A DNA stretch of 64,000 nt from Chengkuizengella sediminis (GTDB lineage Bacteria > Bacillota > Bacilli > Paenibacillales > KCTC-33759): assembly GCF_010078385.1 (NCBI RefSeq), contig NZ_SIJC01000004.1, positions 372,001-436,000 on the forward strand, read 5' to 3'. The position numbers and the translations under genes are program-made. The notes beneath the pieces were generated by a model, which saw only the letters and a list, made by a program, of their open reading frames with translations, ran no database searches and was not told the origin of the DNA. Shown in pieces: positions 8,514 to 16,144 of the stretch. How positions within the stretch are numbered: the first letter of the stretch is position 1; every line of letters begins with the position of its first letter.

Positions 8514-9994
8514 TTTTTGTTTTCCTCTCCATCTATATTTAACGCCTCTTTCAAAACCCGACCTCTGCTATGACTAGGATAAGGAGAACCCAATAAAGTA
8601 GCTACCGTTGGAGCTATTGAAATTAAACTATGTTTTTCCTCCACTCTTTTCCCTTGATGGACAAGTGAACCTTGAATGAAAAATGGAACATAACGCTCTC
8701 CTTCGTCTAAATGACCGTGTCCTCCAATACCATCAGCTTGTCCATGATCTGCACAAACGATAAATGTTGTATCTTCTTTTTTCCCCTGCTCCTCTAACCA
8801 TGTTACAAATTGTTCAATCAATGAATCTACTTCTTCAATTTTTTGGATATAATCAGGATAATGAACACCTCTGCTATGCCCTGTTTGATCTGTTCCAATG
8901 AACTGTACAACGAGAAAATCTGGGTCTTGCTCGCTCATGATATGTTTTGCCCTTTGCATAATATTTAAATCTGCTACATCATTGTTCATCACAGCCGTAA
9001 CGGATTCAACATCATTACCAAAACTATCAATTAAATGTGCAATACCTAACAGGCGCCCTTTTTTGCCAACCTTTCTTAAACTGTCGAAGATGCTTTCTAC
9101 CTTTAGACCAAGTTTCCATACCATATTAGAGGTAATTCCGTGTTCCCCAGGATAGGTACCTGTGAACATGGAAGAAAAACATACTACAGTTCGAGCTGGA
9201 TACACGGTTTCCATTTGTGTATATTCTGTTCCTTTTAAACGCATGTCATCCAAAAATGGGGTGTTTGCTTCTTTAAATTTATCTTTTCGCATTCCGTCAA
9301 TAACAATAACAATGACTTTATCTGTGATTGACTTGCCTGTAGGGTTAGACGATTTTTCATTCGTTAAATCTTCATCTTCTTTTGGTTTCCAATCAAAAAT
9401 ATACCGGTGCAATACCCAACTAAAAATAAGAATAGCCACTGCAAAAGAGAATAATGTAACCCAAGGCAGCTCATTCAACCCTGCTCCTTGCTCATGTATA
9501 AACTGAAAAACATATTGCCAAATCCACAATAGCAATATAAACTTCGGAAGCTGCTCTTGTGCATTCCCACTTGTCGAATCACTATTTTTTAATACTAATT
9601 TCCAAAACCTAGTAAAATTCAACCAGGAAGTTCCTATTCTCAAATGATAATAAAACGTTCCCCAAAAAAATACGGTAAAGAAAAAATACAAACCAATCGC
9701 CAAGAGCGCTAAAGAAATTTGCGCGTCATTAAAAAGGATCAAATAAGCAATAAGTGGCATCCATAAATAATTTCTTAAATACAAAGGGAAATCGTAGTGA
9801 TAGTAAATGATGAATAAAGGCACTACGATAATCAAACTCAATGCGGTATTCAACCAAAAAGAAGGCTCTGTCCAAAATCCAATGTGATATAAATAAAATA
9901 CACCTACTACAAAAATAGGCGTAAATGGCTTTCCTTCATTTAATAAATTCCAGCACCTCGCAGCAATAATTTCAAACCAAGACGCTTTTTTCAT
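8510..9994 (-). CDS. membrane-anchored alkaline-phosphatase-superfamily enzyme (type I phosphodiesterase-like)
   Basis: The N-terminal 200 residues carry about five or six membrane helices; a soluble domain of the nucleotide pyrophosphatase/phosphodiesterase type follows. Metal and catalytic residues are visible: VIVIVIDGMR (Asp near 233), YPARTVV with the likely nucleophile Thr near 269, and CADHGQADGIGGHGH. The longest frame starts at a GTG (10006) that overlaps the ribosome binding site GTGAGG; the ATG at 9994 (MKKASW, 494 residues) is the better start. It lies between the Fur-controlled lipoprotein gene and the GT2 gene, with an intercistronic hairpin ahead. It could remove or transfer phospho-groups on envelope polymers, by inference. 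Confidence 0.78.
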   Translation of the reverse strand: MKKASWFEIIAARCWNLLNEGKPFTPIFVVGVFYLYHIGFWTEPSFWLNTALSLIIVVPLFIIYYHYDFPLYLRNYLWMPLIAYLILFNDAQISLALLAIGLYFFFTVFFWGTFYYHLRIGTSWLNFTRFWKLVLKNSDSTSGNAQEQLPKFILLLWIWQYVFQFIHEQGAGLNELPWVTLFSFAVAILIFSWVLHRYIFDWKPKEDEDLTNEKSSNPTGKSITDKVIVIVIDGMRKDKFKEANTPFLDDMRLKGTEYTQMETVYPARTVVCFSSMFTGTYPGEHGITSNMVWKLGLKVESIFDSLRKVGKKGRLLGIAHLIDSFGNDVESVTAVMNNDVADLNIMQRAKHIMSEQDPDFLVVQFIGTDQTGHSRGVHYPDYIQKIEEVDSLIEQFVTWLEEQGKKEDTTFIVCADHGQADGIGGHGHLDEGERYVPFFIQGSLVHQGKRVEEKHSLISIAPTVATLLGSPYPSHSRGRVLKEALNIDGEENKN

Positions 9995-10013
9995 ACAACA
10001 CCTCACAAATGAA

Positions 10014-10053
10014 GATGTTGCCCAAAAGGCACTCTACCCTTTTGAACAACATC
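10014..10053 (-). promoter_or_regulatory. intercistronic hairpin between lipoprotein and phosphodiesterase genes
   Basis: GATGTTG and CAAAAGG pair with CCTTTTG and CAACATC across a 7-nt loop, giving about 14 bp with a small internal mismatch. It has no clear U-tail, so it may protect the upstream mRNA end or partly attenuate the downstream genes rather than act as a full terminator. Confidence 0.5.
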
Positions 10054-10072
10054 TATGTTAGTCTTCTATATT

Positions 10073-11290
10073 TTAAAATAATTGATTCAATGCTTCAACT
10101 ATTTCTACACTTATAGAGTTAGCTTCTTCTGCATTTTCATTAGTCACAGCTTCGTACCAAGCTGTGCCTTTCGCCATAAGATCAGAACCTTGCTCTTCTC
10201 CAAGGCGTTCAATAACTTCTAACTCGATAGCCTTCATAAAGATATTTGCCTCCATTGCTTCAACACGAGCATCTGTGATGTTTCCTTCCTCTAAAGCAAC
10301 TGGAACCTTCTCATGATAACCTGTTATTTTCCCAACAAATGCTTTCACAAATAAATCTGCTACTTCCTCCGCATTAATGGATTCAGGGTCTGTTTCACCT
10401 AGATTAAAAATGGTATCAAGAGCAGCAGCGGCTTGTTCATCGCCTCCAGAAAGCGAACCTTTAATCGCTTGATAGAAACCCCAAGCTTCTGCTTGTTTAA
10501 TTTGTAAATCTACTTTCTCAGCTCCGCCTTCTTGTACTGCAGCAGCTATTTTTTCAGCATAAGAATTTGCTGCAAGATAATAACTACGGTATACAGATTT
10601 ATCTGTCATTTGCTTATACACTTTTAATTCATCTACATTTCCTTCTGCTAACGCAGCTTCTTGAAGACTTAGTCCATTTTCAATTTGAGTTTGCATATCT
10701 GCACTGTAGTATGAATCTCGTTTAGCAGCTGTTGGAACTAACACCTGTTCTGCTAGATACTTAAGCTCTGAAAAAGCTACATCAGCTTCTTGCTGATTAC
10801 CCTCTTCTAGTGCTGCCACAACATCAGATTGAAGATTTTTTTGTTTCTTATAGAAGTATGATTGAGTTGTTTTATCAATTACTTGAAGAGCAACAACTGT
10901 ATCTAACTGCTCATTTGCCCCAGCTTCAATTGCCGCTAAAATCGCAACATCTAAACTATCATCCGCTTCTACTACTGTATCTTTTAAACCATCAGTATAA
11001 AGAGTGCTTACTAGATTCCAATCTGCAGCTTCTCCTTCTTTCTCTTTTTTAAGCTCATCCATCATTTGTTTATAAGTATCAACTTCTGTATAAGTAATTG
11101 TATCTTCAATGGAAACTTCCTGACCTTCAACTTCTTCACTCTCTTCTGTATTACTATTTTGAGAGCCTTCCGTTTGATCGACCTGTTCTTTTGTATCCTC
11201 TACAGCTTCTGGTTTTTCTGTACCACAAGCTGATAAAATCACACTAGCGATTAACATTGTGGATAAAGCAGTTGTCAGTTTCTTATTCAT
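10073..11290 (-). CDS. Fur-regulated lipoprotein made of helical ALEEGN repeats
   Basis: A 405-residue lipoprotein: signal peptide with lipobox LSACG (Cys22), an acidic Glu/Gln/Ser-rich linker to about residue 65, then a helical domain with recurring units that begin AIEAGAN, ALEEGN, ALAEGN, AVQEGG, ALEEGN, spaced roughly 45-60 residues. I see no imelysin GxHxxE motif. The units resemble part of the 251-residue FTR1 partner protein. Two Fur boxes lie directly upstream, so it should be induced by iron limitation and is probably an extracellular iron-binding or cell-surface protein. No named family is recognised with confidence. Confidence 0.75.
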   Translation of the reverse strand: MNKKLTTALSTMLIASVILSACGTEKPEAVEDTKEQVDQTEGSQNSNTEESEEVEGQEVSIEDTITYTEVDTYKQMMDELKKEKEGEAADWNLVSTLYTDGLKDTVVEADDSLDVAILAAIEAGANEQLDTVVALQVIDKTTQSYFYKKQKNLQSDVVAALEEGNQQEADVAFSELKYLAEQVLVPTAAKRDSYYSADMQTQIENGLSLQEAALAEGNVDELKVYKQMTDKSVYRSYYLAANSYAEKIAAAVQEGGAEKVDLQIKQAEAWGFYQAIKGSLSGGDEQAAAALDTIFNLGETDPESINAEEVADLFVKAFVGKITGYHEKVPVALEEGNITDARVEAMEANIFMKAIELEVIERLGEEQGSDLMAKGTAWYEAVTNENAEEANSISVEIVEALNQLF

Positions 11291-11314
11291 GTTTTTTTAT
11301 TCTCTCCCCTAATT

Positions 11315-11333
11315 GATAATGATTTTCATTTAC
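11315..11333. promoter_or_regulatory. Fur box 1 upstream of the lipoprotein operon
   Basis: GATAATGATTTTCATTTAC matches 16 of 19 positions of the Fur consensus. It lies 25 nt before the lipoprotein ATG. Confidence 0.85.
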
Positions 11334-11347
11334 AGTGAGATTATACC

Positions 11348-11366
11348 GATAATGATTCTCAATGTC
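11348..11366. promoter_or_regulatory. Fur box 2 upstream of the lipoprotein operon
   Basis: GATAATGATTCTCAATGTC matches 16 of 19 positions of the Fur consensus and stands 33 bp, about three helical turns, from the first box, so tight cooperative repression is plausible. Confidence 0.8.
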
Positions 11367-11570
11367 AATGGGAAAAGTGCAAATAATTTTAAACAATATG
11401 TGAATGTTTCTTGACAAGTAAAGAATTAATTTTGGAGATAAAAACAAGAATTTAAAGAACTTTTGAAGGAAAAAAATGTTAATACTGAGAGGATATTTTT
11501 TGTATAAATGCTAACAGTGAATCTAATGAGGATAGAAATTGAAGGGAGTAATTTCAAACAAACCCCTATC

Positions 11571-11608
11571 GTCAAGATTAAGGGATCTAATAAAACCTTA
11601 ATCTTGAC
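11571..11608. terminator. hairpin at the 3' end of the HxlR gene
   Basis: GTCAAGATTAAGG (11571-11583) pairs perfectly with CCTTAATCTTGAC (11596-11608), 13 bp around a 12-nt loop. The stop codon of the HxlR gene lies inside the right arm. The U-tail is weak, so termination strength is uncertain. The stretch 11367-11570 upstream of the Fur boxes holds no gene that I can see. Confidence 0.6.
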
Positions 11609-11936
11609 ATATATCTTCTAGAGGTAACGATTCAGCCCACTCTTGTATAGCATCAATGATAGGCTGCATTGATTTTCCATTTTCTGTTAACTCATACTCT
11701 ATTCTTACAGGAACTTCTGGATATACATGACGAATTACCAATTTATATTTTTCTAACTCTCTTAGTCTTTCAGCTAACAACTTCCCACTAATTGGAAGTG
11801 ATTTTTCGATATCTCTAAAACGTTTGGGTCCAGTTAACAAAGTATAAATAATCAAACCTACCCAGCGTTTACCAAATAACTGCATTGCTGATGTTAATTT
11901 AGGACATAAATCTTCTTGATGTGATTGTTTACTCAT
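11598..11936 (-). CDS. HxlR-family winged-helix transcription regulator
   Basis: A 112-residue DNA-binding protein of the HxlR/MarR-like type, with the family features: a cysteine near the N-terminus (DLCPKL), GKRWVGLIIYTLL, RFRDIEKSLPISGKLLAERL as recognition helices, and YELTENGKSM in the wing. The open frame reaches a GTG at 11951, but that codon is part of the SD (GGAGGTG) and the ATG at 11936 is properly spaced. A TATACT element and two copies of TAACGTGG 19 bp apart lie just upstream, a possible promoter and operator. It is a single-gene unit. The lone cysteine may sense electrophiles or oxidants, as in other family members. Confidence 0.88.
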   Translation of the reverse strand: MSKQSHQEDLCPKLTSAMQLFGKRWVGLIIYTLLTGPKRFRDIEKSLPISGKLLAERLRELEKYKLVIRHVYPEVPVRIEYELTENGKSMQPIIDAIQEWAESLPLEDICQD

Positions 11937-12076
11937 CCTATTCACCTCCACGTTAATATCAGTATACCACGTTACTTACTTTTTATCATCTAGTGAATGT
12001 ATCCAACTAAATGATGTGAATAGACACCAATTAGTGATTTTCTAAGACTCATCGAGTATATGGTTATTTAATTATG

Positions 12077-13669
12077 TCACTCATCCAATTCGAAATAAGT
12101 AAAGTAGTCAAAATCTGCATATTTTTTCATACCACTTAAGTCCTGTACACATATACCTATAAAAGAACCTGTAAATCCCAATTTATTATGTTCATCAGAG
12201 AGTTGTCCTGCTTCAAATACCTTATCAATTTTATACCAATTTTCCCCGTCTTCAGAATAAGAAAACTCTATAGATTGGTTGAATATATTTACTCTTAAAT
12301 AAACCTTTGTCCATCCCTCAACTTTTATTTCTTCATCTAATGGCTCATCCACCTCTCCACTTTCCATATGATGAATCGTTAGCGTTTTTCCTAATTCTTC
12401 TTCATGGCTGATGCGAAGATAAATATAATCATTTGTATCATAATAACAAACCAATCCCGCCATCTGTTGAAATGTATCAGGTTCAAATTCTATACAAGTC
12501 TCAGCTTCACAACGAAATGCTTGTTGTCTTCTTGCCACTATACTTTGTCTATGAAGTGAGCTTAACGATTCTTGACCTCTTAATCTCATATAACCTGGTC
12601 TTTCCTTAAGTGATAACCATCTTTCATCAGGAGGTATCCGTAACGTGTTTAAATGGATATTCAATTCTGTATCATCAAAATCATTTCTACAACGTAGTCT
12701 TTCAAATTTAAACTCAGGCAAATTCGGCGCGGGCACTTCTAATTTAGGCTCATTGCCTCCACCTTCAAGACGAAGCCAACCATCCTCGCTCCAATACACC
12801 TTTTGAATACTTGTCTCTCTTCCTAAATTACATTTCATTTCCGGTCTTAACGGACGACCACATAAATGTGTAATGTAATACTCACCATTTTGTGTTTCAA
12901 CTAATGAGGCGTGTCCTGCTTTTTGCAACTGTAGTTCTGGGTTTTTGGCTGATGTTAACATCGGGTTTTGTGGGTCCACTTCGTAAGGTCCCCAGATTTC
13001 CTTTGATCTAGCCATGGATACCGCATGATCCCAAGAGGTTCCCCCCTCTGCTGTCATTAAATAATAATAACCATTTCTTTTGTATAAATGAGGAGCTTCA
13101 GTTACTCCTAATTCTGTACCTTTAAATATATTTTTCACAGGTCCTACTAATTTTCTTTCTTCAAGTGAAAACTCCTGAACTAATATCCCTGCAAATGGAT
13201 TTTTCCCTTTACGGAAGTCATTTTGCATATTAACAAACCACTTTTTACCGTCGTCATCGTGGAATAATGAAGGGTCGAATCCACTGCTATTTAAATAAAT
13301 CGGTTCTGACCATGGACCCATGATGTCCTTCGCTGTAATCACATAATTATGCGTATCTTTTGTTACATTAGAAGTGATATGCCAGCTTTTCACATCCGTA
13401 TATACTAAATAAAATAAATCCCCATCATAACTTAAACAAGGAGCCCATACACCACCTGAATTTGGATTTCCTGCCATATCTAATAAAGAAAGTCTGTCTA
13501 AGGGGCGTGTTAACAATCTCCAATTGACTAAATCCTTTGAGTAATGGATTTGCACTCCAGGAAACCATTCAAAGGTGGATGTCGCTACATAGTAATCATC
13601 TCTGACCCTGACAACCGATGGATCTGGATTAAAACCTTTTAAAATTGGATTTTTAATCATTTTTTCCAT
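12077..13669 (-). CDS. glycoside hydrolase family 43, beta-xylosidase/arabinosidase type
   Basis: A 530-residue intracellular enzyme (no signal peptide) with an N-terminal five-bladed propeller and a C-terminal beta-sandwich (GH43_C2 / DUF1349-like, about 325-530), the XynB layout. The catalytic base Asp16 is in NPDPSVVR, a second Asp in DPSLFHDDDG near 133-140, and the acid Glu in TEAPHLY near 191. The ATG follows a strong AAGGAGGAG site. It stands alone, without sugar transporter or regulator next to it, so the true substrate (xylo- or arabino-oligosaccharide) is open. Confidence 0.88.
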   Translation of the reverse strand: MEKMIKNPILKGFNPDPSVVRVRDDYYVATSTFEWFPGVQIHYSKDLVNWRLLTRPLDRLSLLDMAGNPNSGGVWAPCLSYDGDLFYLVYTDVKSWHITSNVTKDTHNYVITAKDIMGPWSEPIYLNSSGFDPSLFHDDDGKKWFVNMQNDFRKGKNPFAGILVQEFSLEERKLVGPVKNIFKGTELGVTEAPHLYKRNGYYYLMTAEGGTSWDHAVSMARSKEIWGPYEVDPQNPMLTSAKNPELQLQKAGHASLVETQNGEYYITHLCGRPLRPEMKCNLGRETSIQKVYWSEDGWLRLEGGGNEPKLEVPAPNLPEFKFERLRCRNDFDDTELNIHLNTLRIPPDERWLSLKERPGYMRLRGQESLSSLHRQSIVARRQQAFRCEAETCIEFEPDTFQQMAGLVCYYDTNDYIYLRISHEEELGKTLTIHHMESGEVDEPLDEEIKVEGWTKVYLRVNIFNQSIEFSYSEDGENWYKIDKVFEAGQLSDEHNKLGFTGSFIGICVQDLSGMKKYADFDYFTYFELDE

Positions 13670-13832
13670 ATTTCTCCTCCTTTGCTGGGAACATATTTCT
13701 TAAAATAAGCTAACGCATTACTAACTAAATACCTTATGTACCTTATATAAAATTCATAAAAAACAATACAATTATATCATAAACAATCAGGTATAATCAT
13801 TATAACTAGATGCGTTTTCTTGCTATTTTAAG

Positions 13833-15479
13833 TTACTTTATTTTTCTTCGTTGATTCAACAAGTTTTCATATCTATTCTCTAATGCAAACTTTTTAGATT
13901 GATCGGTAACATAGCTAAGTTTACCGATTATTTCCGTTAACTCATGTTCAATTTTCAACAGTTCCGCTTCATTTGAATGGATAGAAGAATCTTTAGTTTT
14001 TTTGGTCTGCCTCCTCTTTAATAAGGCATCATAATTACCTTCATTTAATAACCCTTTTTCATTCTCAATCATTAAAACATGAGTTGCAAGTTGATTTATT
14101 AATCTTCGATCATGTGTAGCAAACACAACCGTTCCTGGATACTCTTTTAACACCTTTTCTAAACTTTCTTGTGTTTGAATATCTAAATAATTCGTAGGTT
14201 CATCTAATAATAATAAGTTTGTATCACTTACAAAACATTTGACTAGGGCTACCTTAACTTTCTCTCCCCCACTCAACACACTTATTTTTTTACGAACTTC
14301 ATCTCTTTTAAAAAGCATTCTTGCCAAGATTGTTCTTACTTTTTCATCTGAATATATACTTGTATCCATCACATTCTCTAAAATGGACTGATCCTTTTTC
14401 AGATCATTAAGCGTTTGATGTAGAAAACCTAATCTACAGCCTGCAGATACGAAGATACCTTGTTCTTGTTCTGCTATCATTTTTAATAAAGTAGACTTAC
14501 CTATTCCATTGTTTCCGATCAATGCAACCTTCATGCCAGGTTTTATCATCACATTCATATTTGAAAATAAAGTACGATCCGCTATTTTTTTAGTTACTTG
14601 TTCCATTTTTATCACAAATTTATTATGGACTTTTTTATGTTGGGTTAGATCAAAAATAGCTTGATCCTTTTGAATTGGTTTTTCTTTTTTGTCCAATTGT
14701 TCAATCCGCTTCTCAATTACTTTTGCAGAACGGTTCACTTTCGCTTGTTTGCTTCTTGCTTTTTCCGCTCCTAGATTCGCTTCCTTATAACTCATTCGTT
14801 TCGGTTTCTTTTTCATTGTTTTAGCTTTACTTTGTTTTTCTTTAAAAGCTTGCTGCAAACGTGATTTCTCCCGAGTATATTCATCATATTCAAATTGAGC
14901 ACGATTTAATTTCATCTCTTTTTGTTCTAAATACGCACTATAGTTGCCCTGATATTGGGTAATTCTTTCATTATCTATTTCAATAATTTTCGTACAAACC
15001 GCATCTAAAAAAGCTCGATCATGTGAAACGATAATTACTGCTCCCTGTACGTTTTTTATTTCTTGTTCCAATTTCGTTATGCCGGATAAGTCTAAGTGGC
15101 TAGTGGGTTCATCAGCAAGTAGAAGATCAAATGGACGATCAAGTGCTTCTGCAATCTTTATTCGCATTTTTTCACCACCACTCATGCCATCATGTATTTC
15201 TTTACCTATCCCCCATTTGGACAAGTTTCCACTGAATTCAACACTATCATTTGCTTCTTCATTCTGTGAAATCTCTATCATATTTATTTTGTGACTGATA
15301 GTGCCAGCATCCAGCTCTGTTTTACCAGCTAAAACGGATAAAAATGTGGATTTTCCCGCTCCGTTTAAACCCACAATGCCAATTCGGTCATTTTTTGAAA
15401 TTGTTATTCGTCCATCTAACTTAAACAATAATCGATCTTTCATATATTTTTGAATGTTATTCATCTCTAAAATTGTCAT
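13833..15479 (-). CDS. ABC-F ribosome-protection ATPase, VmlR-like
   Basis: A 548-residue protein of two ABC ATPase domains without membrane helices: Walker A GLNGAGKST near 36-44 and GNNGIGKST in the second domain, signatures MSGGEK and LSGGEK, and DEPTSHLD/DEPTNYLD. A long charged linker lies between the domains, as in ABC-F proteins that displace lincosamide, streptogramin A and pleuromutilin-type drugs from the ribosome. Its C-terminal GKLSYVT region and total length resemble B. subtilis VmlR (547 aa). The SD GGGAGG lies 7 nt before the ATG, inside the 3' arm of a terminator hairpin. The leader suggests drug-induced antitermination (see 15480-15848). The resistance spectrum is inferred, not seen. 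Confidence 0.87.
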   Translation of the reverse strand: MTILEMNNIQKYMKDRLLFKLDGRITISKNDRIGIVGLNGAGKSTFLSVLAGKTELDAGTISHKINMIEISQNEEANDSVEFSGNLSKWGIGKEIHDGMSGGEKMRIKIAEALDRPFDLLLADEPTSHLDLSGITKLEQEIKNVQGAVIIVSHDRAFLDAVCTKIIEIDNERITQYQGNYSAYLEQKEMKLNRAQFEYDEYTREKSRLQQAFKEKQSKAKTMKKKPKRMSYKEANLGAEKARSKQAKVNRSAKVIEKRIEQLDKKEKPIQKDQAIFDLTQHKKVHNKFVIKMEQVTKKIADRTLFSNMNVMIKPGMKVALIGNNGIGKSTLLKMIAEQEQGIFVSAGCRLGFLHQTLNDLKKDQSILENVMDTSIYSDEKVRTILARMLFKRDEVRKKISVLSGGEKVKVALVKCFVSDTNLLLLDEPTNYLDIQTQESLEKVLKEYPGTVVFATHDRRLINQLATHVLMIENEKGLLNEGNYDALLKRRQTKKTKDSSIHSNEAELLKIEHELTEIIGKLSYVTDQSKKFALENRYENLLNQRRKIK

Positions 15480-15819
15480 AAAAAAACCTCCCTAGTATGT
15501 ACTAGAGAGGATTAGTTCGTTTGTTGTTCCATTCATTTCATGTTCACACTTTAAAAATTGCAGTACTGCTTAAACAAACACAAAGACCTGAATCGACTAA
15601 AATTGATCACACCTTTATGATAAGGAGAATCTTGCTGTCTTCCCCTTGAAGAAGAGAGTCTTACAGCAAACAAAATGTGATAAACATCGATCATACGTGT
15701 TAATATGGCAATAAAAAAAGGTACTATGAACAAAAAGGTTGTGTATTAACACATCCCGAAAATGGACAGACTAATCCTACCTCTAGTTTCAAATCAATAT
15801 TTACATTGAAAATGCTAGA
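15480..15819 (-). promoter_or_regulatory. transcription attenuator of the ABC-F gene (three alternative helices)
   Basis: On the minus strand four segments can form mutually exclusive pairs. Helix A: TCTAG (15819-15815) and TTTCAA (15811-15806) with TTGAAACTAGA (15792-15782). Helix B, the antiterminator: segment 15787-15770 with 15516-15501, about 16 bp with a 2-nt bulge. Helix C, the terminator: CCTCTCTAGTA (15510-15500) with TACTAGGGAGG (15497-15487), followed by seven T residues (15486-15480) that touch the ATG. A further hairpin at about 15631-15668 (TTGCTGT/ACAGCAA) would bring the distant B arms together. Helix A lies partly inside the leader peptide codons, so a stalled ribosome would free the B arm and allow read-through. 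The SD is hidden in helix C. Confidence 0.85.
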
Positions 15820-15848
15820 ATACGTAAGATTACTTCTCCATTGTTCAC
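15801..15848 (-). CDS. leader peptide of the ABC-F attenuator
   Basis: A 15-codon frame, MNNGEVILRILAFSM with a GTG start at 15848, lies 4 nt behind GGAGG (15857-15853). An alternative in another frame is ATG at 15841 coding only Met-Glu-Lys, 11 nt from the same site. The longer peptide is favoured because its last codons overlap the 5' arm of helix A, as needed for ribosome-controlled attenuation. Which codon stalls, and with which antibiotic, cannot be read. Confidence 0.55.
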   Translation of the reverse strand: MNNGEVILRILAFSM

Positions 15849-15886
15849 ATTACCTCCGAAATTTAGTTTGTTTTAATTACGTTGTT

Positions 15887-15915
15887 ATTATAGGTTGGTT
15901 CCATATTTTTGTCAA
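15887..15915 (-). promoter_or_regulatory. consensus sigma-A promoter of the ABC-F leader
   Basis: TTGACA (15915-15910), a 17-nt spacer and TATAAT (15892-15887) match the sigma-A consensus perfectly. The predicted transcript begins near 15880 and has a leader of about 400 nt before the ABC-F ATG. A perfect promoter agrees with constant transcription and control by attenuation. Confidence 0.88.
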
Positions 15916-16144
15916 TAAACTAAACCATTGCCTCAATTAAAAATTATCGATTTCTTTCATTTATGTCTCTTATTAAAAAGAATTTGAAGATCTTGATTTC
16001 ATCGCATTCTGCTTTAGAATCAAAAAATTTAAAATCAATTGCTGAACATAGGATGCTCGTTTTTTAGTTAATACCTATGGATGCGACCTTTTTGCTTTTT
16101 TACAAGTTGCATACATAAATATGTTACTTTAAAGTTCACTATTA
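15916..16144. other. AT-rich intergenic stretch without recognised features
   Basis: Between the ABC-F promoter and the end of the first NosD-like gene I see no credible reading frame, and only weak inverted repeats (for example ATTCT/AGAAT near 16005). No convincing terminator for the NosD-like gene was found here. Confidence 0.4.

Noticed and set aside
15551-15733. 60-codon frame inside the ABC-F leader
   Set aside because: No SD, basic low-complexity composition, and it lies wholly within the attenuator RNA between the antiterminator arms.
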